Source: Thermohalobaculum sp965263335
GTDB lineage: Bacteria; Pseudomonadota; Alphaproteobacteria; Rhodobacterales; Rhodobacteraceae
Length of the DNA stretch: 64,000 nt
NCBI GenBank assembly: GCA_965263335.1
Contig: CBDHHE010000001.1
Location: 3,906,001 to 3,970,000, forward strand
Direction of reading: 5' to 3'
This document shows, one piece after another, positions 35,573-45,090 of the stretch; position 1 is the stretch's first letter, and each line of letters opens with the position of its first letter. A program made the translations under genes and the position numbers. The notes below the pieces were generated by a model. That model was not told where the DNA came from. It did not search any database and saw only the letters and a list, made by a program, of their open reading frames with translations.

Positions 35573-36259
35573 TCAGTTTCCGTAGACGAGCGCATCTGGC
35601 AACTCGAAGCGCTGATCGTCGACCCGGATGGTGTGAACGCCATCCTCAAAGCGCCAGTCGGTATCCCGACCGACACCGGACATCGTCGCACTGGCCGAAA
35701 CGAATTCTCCGTGAATGAAGTATAGCTTGCGCGCAAATCCGTTCGGGAACGACACGACAACCGTCGCATCTCCGCCAACATCACGCGCGACTGCTGCTTC
35801 GCAAAGACCCAATGCTTGGCCTTTCTCCTGTGCGCAACGCACATCGCCCTTCGCATCGAATTCGCGGTTTCCTGCTCGGTGTCTGGTATCGTTCTTCCCC
35901 ATTGGCACTACACCGTCCGGCCCCTCAGAGGGCTCCAGCCTTTCAGAAGTTAGAAATCCCTTTGGGCCTCCACGGAATGGACGAACTCTGCACCACATCT
36001 GACCTGATGAGTCTGTGCAGCCCAGATTGGACAAGACAGCGCCGGGGTTCAGAGTGTGAATGATTTGCGCCCGCACGGAAGGCGATGTGTACAACGGCAC
36101 GCTGTCACCGTTGCTGATGCGCCAACGCCGGACACCGCCTTCATCTGCTTTCCGATACAAAAAAGTGTCGTGTTTGCGAGTTGTATCTGGGGTCTGAGCT
36201 TTGACCTCGAAAGACAGTGTCAAAACCAAAACCACGAGGAGCACGACGTTCCCGCCCAT
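35573..36259 (-). CDS. Secreted protein with bacterial SH3 domain
   Basis: 228 aa from ATG 36259, where a hydrophobic signal segment starts (MGGNVVLLVVLVLTLSFEVKA); the open frame extends 89 codons further without family character. Residues ~40-100 read as an SH3_3-type domain (VPLYTSPSVRAQIIHTLNPGAV, MWCRVRPFRGGPKGFL, abridged). The C-terminal half (RCAQEKGQALGLCEAAVARD, VVVSFPNGFARKLYF) is of a kind seen in secreted proteins of unknown role. Possibly binds peptidoglycan. Confidence 0.7.
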   Translation of the reverse strand: MGGNVVLLVVLVLTLSFEVKAQTPDTTRKHDTFLYRKADEGGVRRWRISNGDSVPLYTSPSVRAQIIHTLNPGAVLSNLGCTDSSGQMWCRVRPFRGGPKGFLTSERLEPSEGPDGVVPMGKNDTRHRAGNREFDAKGDVRCAQEKGQALGLCEAAVARDVGGDATVVVSFPNGFARKLYFIHGEFVSASATMSGVGRDTDWRFEDGVHTIRVDDQRFELPDALVYGN

Positions 36260-36498
36260 CTGCAAGGTTTGCCTGCGTCGCGATTGGGACGGCAAGACAA
36301 GCCCGCCGACGATAGGGCCATTGCCTGGAAATTCACTCGCGCTCACCCTGCCTAACTCCCGTCCATCGATCGGGGCTCCGCTCGATCTCGATGCGCTGAT
36401 GTCATGCCATACTGTCCTTGAAGGTGCCAAGAACTGGAAACATTTCATCGAGACGGTGGGTTTGTTCTTAACTAGCCTTCCACCTTGGAGGTAACAAC

Positions 36499-36888
36499 AT
36501 GGAGGCGGAGTGTGCACTAAGCACAATCTTCCTTGCGACTGACCCTAAGGATGCGCCAGTCCTCCAAATCGGTACAACCGTGAAACCGGGTGTGCCAATT
36601 GGGTCGCTTCTAAGTGAGAGCCACGCTCACGAGAGGGCCGTGGAGATTCAGCAGCTTGAAGAGTGGCTTCCTGTTCCTGATTTCTCATCAGGTATGATCT
36701 ATTTTCGGACGGAGTTGTGGACTGCACCAGACATCACGATTGATCTTGAATATCGACTTGCCAAAACCAGCAAAGATGTTGGCGACGAATTGGGATGCAT
36801 CAGTTTGAAGGAAGGCATCACTTCTGGATCATCAACCGCATTCGCGCGGGAAGGTCATGCGCCGCCGAAGCAGTTGACCTCCGTCTGA
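36499..36888 (+). CDS. Hypothetical protein
   Basis: 129 aa, no family recognised. A good ribosome site (TTGGAGGT, 36484-36491) precedes ATG 36499, which supports a real gene. Mixed polar sequence with two cysteines, no signal peptide or membrane segment. It converges on the hybrid kinase gene below. Confidence 0.45.
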   Translation: MEAECALSTIFLATDPKDAPVLQIGTTVKPGVPIGSLLSESHAHERAVEIQQLEEWLPVPDFSSGMIYFRTELWTAPDITIDLEYRLAKTSKDVGDELGCISLKEGITSGSSTAFAREGHAPPKQLTSV

Positions 36889-36923
36889 GACCTGATCAAG
36901 GACGGCAGGCAGTCTAAGATAAC

Positions 36924-38858
36924 TCACTGCATGACTTGTCGAAGCGCGCGTGCAAATGTGCCGCGCCGAAACGGCTTCTGAATAAGTGGGTTGCATTTGG
37001 CAAATTGCTCACCACGCTCTGCTGATGAGTAGCCGGACATGAATAATACTTTAATTTTGGGCGTCGAATTCTTCACTTCCTCGATAAATTCCGGGCCACT
37101 TATTTGGTTCGGCAGCATCACGTCTGACAAGATTAAGTCGTAGATGGTGCCGGTATCCAGTGCGTACCGTGCTTGAGCCGCATCATGGACGACATGCGGG
37201 ATGTAGTTGAGGGATTTCAGAAGACGCTCCACCAACCGTCCCACGGCTGGCTCGTCTTCGATGACGAGAACCTGCTCACCATCCCCTAGCGGCACGCTGG
37301 TGTCGGATGTCACGGGCGCGGTCTCGTCCGGATTGAGGCATCGCGGCAATGCCAGTTCTACAACCGTGCCCACACCTTCCTCTGACTGGATCGACAGGTG
37401 TCCGCCAGACTGCTGCGCAAAGCCGTGGATCATCGAGAGGCCCAGACCACTGCGGTTCGCACCCTTCGTCGTGTAAAAGGGCTCGGTCGCATGCTCCAGG
37501 GCATGTGCGGACATCCCGTGTCCCGTGTCGATGAATTTGAGGACCACATAGCTGCCTTGAACGGCTCCGGCGGGGTGTGGCTCGGAACTCTGCCTGTGCT
37601 CGTTGGAGCATTGAATGGTGAGCTTGCCACCATTGGGCATAGCGTCTCGCGCATTGAGTGCCAAATTGAGAATCGCATCCTCGACCTGTCCGGGATCTGC
37701 AGATGCGCTCCACAGATCCTCATCAAGCCTGAGGACGACGTCGATGTCCGCCCCAAGCGTTCTTTGCAGCAAGCCCATCATCCCGTTCACCAACTCAGCG
37801 AAATTGATGCGCGACGTGTGGAGTGGCTGCTGCTTGGCGTAAGCGAGCATTCTGTGGGTGAGTTCAGCACCACGCTCGGCAGCCCGTGAGATGCTTTCGA
37901 CGAGCTCGTGATCGTACACACGCGACATTTCCAGAAACTCCGCGGCACCGCTGATCACGGCGAGCAGATTGTTGAAATCATGCGCGATGCCGCCGGTTAG
38001 CTGTCCTATCGCCTCCATCTTTTGCATTTGGCGAAGCGCCTGGTCCGCCTCCACCTGCTCGGTGATGTCCTGAACCGTACCGCTGAGGTGCTGAACACCT
38101 CCATCTCCGTCCCGCACGACGGACGCACTTTCGCGAACAACCCGAACCTCGCCGCATGGATGTTTTATTCGATGGTCGCACTGATAGCGATCGAGGTGTT
38201 TGCGCGCGTGCGCCATTTGCGCCTGAACCCGCTCACGGTCCTCGGGATGTACCACCCGATAAAATGAGGCAGGTGTTCCGTCGAATTCGTTGGGATTGAA
38301 AGCGAAGAGCTCGAAAACTTCGTCCGACCATTCGAGGTTCCCTTCAGCGTCAAGGTCCCAACTGCCAAGACGCGCCACACGGTGTGCCTCCCGAAGACGT
38401 TGCTCGCTTCTCTTTAGTTCCAAGGTTCGTTGCTCGACCTGTTCGGCGAGATTGGCGCGAGCCTCGAGCAGTTCGCGCTCCACATCCTTCAGCTTCGAAA
38501 CATCCTTCCAGAGACCGATCGAGCCGGCCCGGTCGCCGTTTTCATCCCAAACCGAGCTCGCATTGTTGATGCACGGCACAACCTCACCACTAGGGCGCTG
38601 CAAACCCAGTTCGTAGGTTGTGCTCTCTGTCCCTGCACGTCGCGCAGCGATCTCGCGGCGGAAAATCTGCTCGTTCTCCGCGTCGACGAAGTCGAAGATG
38701 GTTTTACCGATGACCTCACGGCGATCCCGCGCCAGAATCGCGCACATAGCGGGGTTCACATCGAGCGTCACCCCATTGACATCGATGAACCAGAATCCTT
38801 CGTTTGTGCGTTCCAAGAGCTGCTCAAGCAACCTCTGGCGGCTCTCCATTTTCTCCAC
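36924..38858 (-). CDS. PAS-PAS hybrid sensor histidine kinase
   Basis: 644 aa, no membrane segments, so cytoplasmic. Two PAS domains (about residues 12-125 and 155-270) are joined by a coiled linker. HisKA has phospho-acceptor His293 in GGIAHDFNNLL, then HATPase (LNLALNARDAMPNGG; DTGHGMS; GLGLSMIHGFAQQSGG) and a C-terminal receiver with Asp579 (LILSDVMLP). The HDFNN type H-box is typical of kinases that may signal through their own receiver. No DNA-binding partner is adjacent; a lone receiver is divergent at 39.0 kb. Confidence 0.92.
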   Translation of the reverse strand: MEKMESRQRLLEQLLERTNEGFWFIDVNGVTLDVNPAMCAILARDRREVIGKTIFDFVDAENEQIFRREIAARRAGTESTTYELGLQRPSGEVVPCINNASSVWDENGDRAGSIGLWKDVSKLKDVERELLEARANLAEQVEQRTLELKRSEQRLREAHRVARLGSWDLDAEGNLEWSDEVFELFAFNPNEFDGTPASFYRVVHPEDRERVQAQMAHARKHLDRYQCDHRIKHPCGEVRVVRESASVVRDGDGGVQHLSGTVQDITEQVEADQALRQMQKMEAIGQLTGGIAHDFNNLLAVISGAAEFLEMSRVYDHELVESISRAAERGAELTHRMLAYAKQQPLHTSRINFAELVNGMMGLLQRTLGADIDVVLRLDEDLWSASADPGQVEDAILNLALNARDAMPNGGKLTIQCSNEHRQSSEPHPAGAVQGSYVVLKFIDTGHGMSAHALEHATEPFYTTKGANRSGLGLSMIHGFAQQSGGHLSIQSEEGVGTVVELALPRCLNPDETAPVTSDTSVPLGDGEQVLVIEDEPAVGRLVERLLKSLNYIPHVVHDAAQARYALDTGTIYDLILSDVMLPNQISGPEFIEEVKNSTPKIKVLFMSGYSSAERGEQFAKCNPLIQKPFRRGTFARALRQVMQ

Positions 38859-39048
38859 TCCCTCACTCCGAACGGTTCAAATGTTCTCGTGTATGCGAAG
38901 CTGCCATCTGCAATTCTCCTGCATCTGCAAAGCCTCAAAAAACGCGGAATCGTCAAAGAGATGCAGCTAGAGAACTGTTAATGATTTGTTAATGATCCAA
39001 TTTGAGGGTTGGCGGCAAAAAAATGGGATCAAACGTTGGGGGAGTTGC

Positions 39049-39438
39049 GTGGCACAACGAAAGCGCTTGTTCGTTGCAGATGATTCAGAGGACTTTCGTC
39101 TACTCCTTGGCCGAGTAGCACATCAGTGTGGCTGGAGTTTTAGCTCGGCTTCGAATGGGGCAGAGCTATCTGATGTCCTCCGGAACTGCCAAGAAGATGG
39201 CATTGTTCTGCTTGATATGATCATGCCAGAGATGGATGGTTTTGAAACCATCCGGGCGCTCGCAGACGTGGCTGAGCGCAGGCCAATCTACCTGATCACA
39301 GGTGGACCGTACTTTTACGGCTACATGGGCAAGGTGATATCAAAGCAAGACTCTCTGAGCGTCGTACGTGTATTGAAAAAACCCATCAAGGTGAGCTGCA
39401 TTGTCGATATATTGAATTCTCACCAGCCTGCAACCTGA
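39049..39438 (+). CDS. Single-domain response regulator (CheY-like)
   Basis: 129 aa from GTG 39049, which follows GGGGGAG by 4 nt; the open frame begins 21 codons earlier without a ribosome site. Acidic pair in VADDSED, phospho-acceptor Asp56 in VLLDMIMPEMDGFE, conserved Thr in LITGG and Lys in LKKPIK. It has no output domain, so it would act in a phosphorelay or by protein contact. Between two hybrid kinases, divergent from one and just upstream of the other. Confidence 0.85.
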   Translation: MAQRKRLFVADDSEDFRLLLGRVAHQCGWSFSSASNGAELSDVLRNCQEDGIVLLDMIMPEMDGFETIRALADVAERRPIYLITGGPYFYGYMGKVISKQDSLSVVRVLKKPIKVSCIVDILNSHQPAT

Positions 39439-39598
39439 AGTTGGTTTTCTGAGAATTATACAAGACTTTGAAGTAGAACCATCGGACTTTTCTGAATTTC
39501 CCTTGTCAATATTGAGGTAGATTGAAGTTTTTCGCTGGTCGATTTGCGATTCAAGTCTATTGTGACACGTCGCAGACTTACATGACAGGGCCTGCCAA

Positions 39599-41920
39599 GT
39601 GAAGCGCTTGACTTTTGGGACACATCAGCAACTCGAACAGTTTTCCAGACTGTCCACGCCGATGTGGGTTTTTGACGTAGATCGGCACAAGCTATGGTGG
39701 GCAAATAAGCTCGGTCTCGCATTTTGGGAAGTGGACTATATCGAGCAGCTGACGGAGCGGGATTTCTCAACAGACACCAGTACTGTGCGACGGCGTCTTC
39801 GAGAGGTTGTCGACAACGCTCCCGGCGAGGAGTTGATTCAGGAAACTTGGACGCTCTATCCAACGGGAACTCCGAAGACGGTTTTGGTTTCCATTCAACC
39901 TGTGTTGATTGAAGCAGGACGAAATGCCGTTCTGGTGGAGTTGAACAGGGCTATTCCGCAGCAAACCGACGACACGACGTGGCGAATTCTCGAAGCAACA
40001 AGAGCAACTTCGCTCATGGTATCCATGTACTCGCGGGACGGAAGGTTGCTTGCGCAGAACCCTGCAGCTTTGGCGTGCTATGGAAGAGCCGTATCCGCGT
40101 CATCCAACCTGAGCCTCACGGATCGCCTGCATGAGCCCACCGTTGCGAAGCATGTTCTTGCTCGTGTCGACGAAGATGAGGAGTTTGCGTGGGAAGCGAG
40201 GGTAACAACGCTCCGGGGAGAGAGGACTCACAGAATTTCAGCCCAAAGGGGGCGAGACCCCGTAACCGGGAGCTTCGTCGCGATCCTGAGCGAGGAAGAC
40301 ATCACAGAAGTTTCCGCGCTCAGGCGCAGTATTCAGACCACAAACAAGAATCTGGAAGCAGAGATCACGGAGCGAAGTAAAGCTCTGTTGCTTAGCGAGG
40401 AACGATACAAGCTTGCTGTTGAAACAGCTGCTATGTGGGACTGGGACATAGTCGAAGACAAGCTATTTTTATCGCCAAGCTTTGTCCGGGATTTGGGGTA
40501 TGACGAGCTAGAGTTCCGTGAGCGTCTGATCTCAAAGTCCTTTTTTGACTTCATACTTGCAGAAGATCTTCCGGGGTACTTGAAGGTGCGTGAGCAACAC
40601 CTTTCGGAGCCTGACCGACCTCTCTCCCATGAGCTTAGGTTTATCACCAAGTCCGGCACTGCTCGCTGGTACCAGTTGCGAGGCAAGTGCGTGTGCAACG
40701 CGGAGGGCGCTCCAGTCAGATCCGTTGGACTGATCACCGACATCTCCAAGCGGAAAGAGCTGGAAGCCTCACTGTTTGCTTCGCAGCGTCTCGAGGCGGT
40801 GGGGCAGTTGACGGGCGGTATTGCTCATGATTTCAATAATTTGCTTACGGTGATTCAGGGTAATGCCGAATTCCTGGGCGATCTCGGAGACACCAATCGC
40901 GAGCTGGCAGGCGAGATCCTGGCGGCAGTCGATCGAGGTGCTGAGTTGACGCGTCATCTTCTGGCCTTTGCGCGAAAGCAGACGCTTGCGCCAAGACCCG
41001 TCGACCTGAGCGATCTGATCGAGAAAATGCGAAAGACCCTTCTTCGCACGCTGAGCGAGAACATTGAGATCGTCACGAGCCAGTCAGGAAACTTGTGGAA
41101 TGTTTACGCAGATGCATCTCAGGTAGAGGCCGCAATTCTTAACCTCGCACTCAACTCCAGGGATGCGATGCCACGTGGTGGCAGGCTTACAATCGAGTGC
41201 CGCAACAAAAAGATCGATGCGGTGAACGCGTCTGACGCGCTGGACCTGAGTTTCGGCGACTACGTCGAAATCCTGATCGCCGACACCGGATGCGGCATGT
41301 CCGAGTCGACGCTGTCGAAAGCCTTTGAACCGTTCTTCACAACCAAGGAAGTCGGGAGCGGAAGCGGGCTCGGCCTTTCCATGGTGCTGGGCTTTTCACG
41401 TCAATCCGGTGGTGACGTGAAAGTGGAAAGTGCCGTAGGCCAGGGCACGACCATCAGCATGTACCTGCCGAGATCAATGTCGTCTCTCCCGGATGCCAGC
41501 GCCAGCAAGCATAAGACCAAGACACCCGGCGCCGGCGAGCATGTGCACGTGTTGGAAGACGATCCCACTGTCCAAAGAACCATCTCGAAGGTTCTCGAGT
41601 CGTTGGGATACGTGGTCTCGCTCTCGACAAATGTCGAAACGGCATTGAGGGCTGTGACATCCGAGCCAATTCCTGATGTGGTTATAGCCGATGTTATCCT
41701 GCCCGGTCGTCAGAATGGTGTGGACTTCGCCAAGGCGCTGCGCAAGTTGCATCCCGATGCCAAGTTGATCCTCATGTCTGGTTACCCGAAGTCCGAGGTG
41801 GTTGCCGGAAGTCTCAGATACTCGAGCGAAACCTTTCTACTGAAGCCATTCGACAGGGCGTCAATCGCGACAGCAGTGGAGGCAGCGCTTAAAGGACATG
41901 CGCTGGAACAAGCTGAATAG
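39599..41920 (+). CDS. Multi-PAS hybrid sensor histidine kinase
   Basis: 773 aa, cytoplasmic, start GTG. PAS-like domains at about 15-120, 130-240 and 268-385. HisKA with His410 (GGIAHDFNNLLTV), HATPase (LNLALNSRDAMPRGG; ADTGCGMSES; GSGLGLSMVLGFSRQSGG), C-terminal receiver with Asp698 (VVIADVILPG). Same architecture as the kinase at 36.9-38.9 kb with one more sensory domain, so the two are probably related by duplication. Follows the single-domain receiver by 160 bp. Confidence 0.92.
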   Translation: MKRLTFGTHQQLEQFSRLSTPMWVFDVDRHKLWWANKLGLAFWEVDYIEQLTERDFSTDTSTVRRRLREVVDNAPGEELIQETWTLYPTGTPKTVLVSIQPVLIEAGRNAVLVELNRAIPQQTDDTTWRILEATRATSLMVSMYSRDGRLLAQNPAALACYGRAVSASSNLSLTDRLHEPTVAKHVLARVDEDEEFAWEARVTTLRGERTHRISAQRGRDPVTGSFVAILSEEDITEVSALRRSIQTTNKNLEAEITERSKALLLSEERYKLAVETAAMWDWDIVEDKLFLSPSFVRDLGYDELEFRERLISKSFFDFILAEDLPGYLKVREQHLSEPDRPLSHELRFITKSGTARWYQLRGKCVCNAEGAPVRSVGLITDISKRKELEASLFASQRLEAVGQLTGGIAHDFNNLLTVIQGNAEFLGDLGDTNRELAGEILAAVDRGAELTRHLLAFARKQTLAPRPVDLSDLIEKMRKTLLRTLSENIEIVTSQSGNLWNVYADASQVEAAILNLALNSRDAMPRGGRLTIECRNKKIDAVNASDALDLSFGDYVEILIADTGCGMSESTLSKAFEPFFTTKEVGSGSGLGLSMVLGFSRQSGGDVKVESAVGQGTTISMYLPRSMSSLPDASASKHKTKTPGAGEHVHVLEDDPTVQRTISKVLESLGYVVSLSTNVETALRAVTSEPIPDVVIADVILPGRQNGVDFAKALRKLHPDAKLILMSGYPKSEVVAGSLRYSSETFLLKPFDRASIATAVEAALKGHALEQAE

Positions 41921-42045
41921 GCGTCTCACGACGCGATCCAGACCGATCAGTGTGCGGAACGGCAGGAAAGAGTGAAAAACACCTCTAGTGTTTCGTGGAA
42001 GCTCGTGATGCCGGTGCGAGAAATGTACTTCAAAAGGTGATGAAG

Positions 42046-42339
42046 ATGGCAGTTCAGGTAGTCGCCTGTGTGACGATAAACCCAGATGAACAGGACGCGC
42101 TTGAGGAGTACATGAGCGTGACCAGGCCCTTGTTAGACGAGGTTGGGGCGCAGATCAAAACAAGCTTTGGTATTGGCGATGCGGTTGTCGGCGAGCCGGT
42201 AGGTGAAAGGCTGATGATTGTTGAGTATCCAAGTCTCGAAGCGCTCAATAAAATTTTCGAAAGCGACGCTTATAAATCTATCGTGCCTGCCAGAGATCGG
42301 GCATTCAGTAAGTACAGCGTCAGCATCATAGAAGAATAA
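42046..42339 (+). CDS. DUF1330-like small protein
   Basis: About 97 aa from ATG 42046 (AAGG 8 nt upstream; an ATG at 42040 and a GTG at 41995 are alternatives). Ferredoxin-like dimeric alpha-beta barrel style: VACVTINPDEQDALEEYM, GERLMIVEYPSLEALNKIFESDAYKSI (abridged), RDRAFSKYSVSIIEE. Function of the family is unknown. Confidence 0.7.
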   Translation: MAVQVVACVTINPDEQDALEEYMSVTRPLLDEVGAQIKTSFGIGDAVVGEPVGERLMIVEYPSLEALNKIFESDAYKSIVPARDRAFSKYSVSIIEE

Positions 42340-42378
42340 TATAAATCCTAAAATCAATCTCAAGTAAATGGTGGAAAA

Positions 42379-44211
42379 TCAAAGAAATGAGCGGCGCTTG
42401 TTCTGCAGGTGAGTTGCTGAATTGTCATTGTCTGGGAGGTGCGCGCCTGCGCAATGTTGATTGCTGCTGAGTTGTACTGCTTCGAGCAGTTCTGCAGAAG
42501 AGGCTGGCCGGGCCACTGCATGTACCGGGATGCCCTCTACAGAGGGCTCGAGAGCACCGATCTGCTCGAAGGAGCCCACCAACACCAAGCCAGTCAGGTT
42601 GGACATCGTACTGGCGATGCGTCGAAGGCGTGCCCAGTCTGCCTCGTTGGCAACATCAGCAATTGCCACAATGCTCTTGGCCGAAGGATCCGCAGGTGCA
42701 AAGACCTCAAGATCCCCACCGATTTTGGTCCTTCTCAGTTCAACGCCGAGTGAGCGCAGCTTTTCTAGAAGGATTTCAGTGCCGAGCTTGGAGCCAGGCA
42801 GCAGAATTGTGGAAACTTCGTCGACGCGCGCCGGTTCAGGGTCAGCACTGTTGGAAGCTTCCACCACCGGGACCGTGAACCAGAACGTCGATCCTTTCCC
42901 CACGACAGTTCTTACCCCGATCAACCCTCCCATCAGCTTGACGAGGCCGGAGCTTATCGCCAACCCCAATCCCACGCCTTCGTGCGCCCGGGTGATGGAC
43001 GCGTCAACCTGAACGAACTTTTCAAAGATCGACGATCTGAGCTCTGGTGGCACACCTGAACCTTGGTCTCGGACTTCGAACAACAGGGCATCTCCACGCG
43101 GGCAAACATCGGCCGTCGCACGTTTCACCTCAACGAGAATTTCGCCTTGATCCGAAAATTTGATCGCGTTGTTGATCATGTTGGTCAATATTTGGCGCAC
43201 ACGGGCTTGGTCTATAGACGCATATTCAGGAAGACTGTTTGAGACGCGCCCATAAATGCAGATATTTTTCTTTGCTGCTATAACATCAAGGGATCGAATA
43301 GGGTCAGATATCACTTCGTGCAGGCTGGTTCTTTCCCGGTAAAGCTCAATGTGCCCGGACTCAATTCTGACGTAGTCAAGCACATCGTTGATCAGCGTCA
43401 GCAATGAGTTTCCGGACTTGGTGATCGTTCGAACAAACATCCGCTGGCGTGCGTCGAGGTCGGTGCTGTTCAGCACTGAGGCCATGCCAAGAACACCGTT
43501 CAGTGGCGTTCGAAGTTCGTGACTCAATGTCGACAAGAAGTCGCCCTTGGCTCGATCAGCCTGCATTGCTGCTTCGCGCAACTGCTTCTCGCGTGCTTCG
43601 CTTCGGATGGCACCTGAAAACTCAAATGCAAGATAGCCGATGAGACAAACGAGCATGGCGACGATCGCCAGTCGCAAGTTCTCTCTACTGGCATGAGGCT
43701 GTGCCAACCTCTCCGAGAGCTCCCGGTAGCTCAGCGAAGCGTAGTTCTCAATCCAAGCTTTCCGGAGTTTTGTTCGGAGTTCTCCGAGATGAACTTGCAT
43801 CTGCCGCAAGATCTCTACACTCGGCGGAGAGTTGGCCGTCAAAGACGCTTCATACTGCGTTAGAAATGCCAGATACTCACGACAGATGTTGTCGATCCTC
43901 AGGCGTTCAGCCATCCCGTTTCCAACGAGTATGTCGATGCGGCTCCAGAGGAGATCGAAATGGAGCACGACGTTTTCTTGCTCAGTTGTGCCCATTTCTG
44001 CGAAGTGGAGCGCCTGATCCAGGTTGTGGCTTTCGTGCAGTATCTCCGACACATTCCACGTCGTGCTTGCGATCGCATAGCCAAGCTCATCTTCGACTCG
44101 TTCGGACACGATCCGCAAACCGAACATGAGCACCAAGAGCCCGGCAGTCAGAAGCAGCGCTAAAATCACCCGTATCGCGCGTCCGTACTTTTGGAGCCTT
44201 TCAAAATTCAT
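42379..44211 (-). CDS. Membrane sensor histidine kinase with degenerate receiver
   Basis: 610 aa. Helix 1 at ~12-34, periplasmic sensor of ~140 residues, helix 2 at ~178-198. HisKA with His231 (DFLSTLSHELRTPLNG), HATPase (ILTNMINNAIKFSDQG; VRDQGSGVP; EGVGLGLAISSGLV). After residue ~475 a receiver-like segment (STILLPGSKLGTEILLEKL, IVAIADVANE) lacks the usual acidic pair, so it may be a pseudo-receiver. The gene upstream, 33 bp away on the same strand, encodes a periplasmic SUOX-fold protein, a likely ligand-binding partner. Confidence 0.9.
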   Translation of the reverse strand: MNFERLQKYGRAIRVILALLLTAGLLVLMFGLRIVSERVEDELGYAIASTTWNVSEILHESHNLDQALHFAEMGTTEQENVVLHFDLLWSRIDILVGNGMAERLRIDNICREYLAFLTQYEASLTANSPPSVEILRQMQVHLGELRTKLRKAWIENYASLSYRELSERLAQPHASRENLRLAIVAMLVCLIGYLAFEFSGAIRSEAREKQLREAAMQADRAKGDFLSTLSHELRTPLNGVLGMASVLNSTDLDARQRMFVRTITKSGNSLLTLINDVLDYVRIESGHIELYRERTSLHEVISDPIRSLDVIAAKKNICIYGRVSNSLPEYASIDQARVRQILTNMINNAIKFSDQGEILVEVKRATADVCPRGDALLFEVRDQGSGVPPELRSSIFEKFVQVDASITRAHEGVGLGLAISSGLVKLMGGLIGVRTVVGKGSTFWFTVPVVEASNSADPEPARVDEVSTILLPGSKLGTEILLEKLRSLGVELRRTKIGGDLEVFAPADPSAKSIVAIADVANEADWARLRRIASTMSNLTGLVLVGSFEQIGALEPSVEGIPVHAVARPASSAELLEAVQLSSNQHCAGAHLPDNDNSATHLQNKRRSFL

Positions 44212-44244
44212 GATTTGCGAACGAATGCTTCTGCTGCAGTACTC

Positions 44245-44748
44245 CTAGTCATGAACGCGGAGCTCCCGCAGCTGCCAAACCATCTTGTTGTTGTGCACTC
44301 CGGCATCGGCGGTTCGTTCGTCCTGTGGATACACGATCCAAATTGGCCCCTTGTTCCTAACCCGCATAGGTTTCCCATTGTGGTCCAGTGCCAGCAGAAC
44401 ATCGTGCGACTGTGCATCTTGAATTGGCAACTCCGCCGAATAGTCATTGAGCGCAATCGCAGTCAAAGTCCGACCAGAGGCTCCCACGGCGTCCAAGAGC
44501 GCTTGCAGAGGTGTGCCCGAGAAAACTTGGGGGCCTGATGTCCAATGCGTGTGTGTCTCGACGGTGCGCCAGTCCAGTGCCTCCAGCATATGCCGGTCGA
44601 ACTCAGCTCTGTCTCCGTTGTTGGAATGTGCAATATCGCCTGAGATGGTGAGCACGACCGCGCCATCGGGCGCTCTCAATTCGCCGCCATTGGCAACGCC
44701 AAGTGTTCCCAACAGTGTCAGGATCAATCCGACAAGTGTGACGCGCAT
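44245..44748 (-). CDS. Periplasmic SUOX/molybdopterin-fold protein without cofactor cysteine
   Basis: 167 aa with signal peptide (MRVTLVGLILTLLGTLGVANG). The body (FSGTPLQALLDAVGASGRTLTAIALNDYSAELP, abridged; GPIWIVYPQDE) resembles the small oxidoreductase molybdopterin-binding domain. No cysteine is present in the protein, so the Cys that ligates molybdenum in active enzymes is missing. Adjacent and co-directional with the membrane histidine kinase; I infer a sensory, not catalytic, role. Confidence 0.78.
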   Translation of the reverse strand: MRVTLVGLILTLLGTLGVANGGELRAPDGAVVLTISGDIAHSNNGDRAEFDRHMLEALDWRTVETHTHWTSGPQVFSGTPLQALLDAVGASGRTLTAIALNDYSAELPIQDAQSHDVLLALDHNGKPMRVRNKGPIWIVYPQDERTADAGVHNNKMVWQLRELRVHD

Positions 44749-45090
44749 TGATGAGCGTTCCCCGTTTTCGCTCTCTCGTGCTCCATACGCTCTTGCGTGT
44801 TAACAAACTCTTAATGAATTGCGTACGAGCCAGGTTTTGTGGCCCGCACGCGTGTGGAGTTGGACGTGCTGCGGATCTGCCTGGCGCGGGAGGCACCGAT
44901 GGCTGCGGAGCGCGAGGACGTCTGCGCAGATGTCGGATATGAGCGACCGGCTCAATAGAAATCTTGGTCAGCAGATTTCCTTGTTGGCAGGCCCTCCGAA
45001 TTCGAAAACTAAAGCGCCAGGATCTCAGTGACAACGCTACGCCCACCAGTGAGCTCGATAGACGCGCTTTCCCGGTTCGAGCTTGGCTAC
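44749..45090. other. Intergenic region
   Basis: 342 bp between the SUOX-fold gene start and the end of the class II aldolase gene. It contains the promoter for the SUOX-fold/kinase pair. No gene, hairpin or operator stands out. AT-rich TTAACAAACTCTTAATGAATT at 44799-44819 (abridged) is a possible promoter area. Confidence 0.4.
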
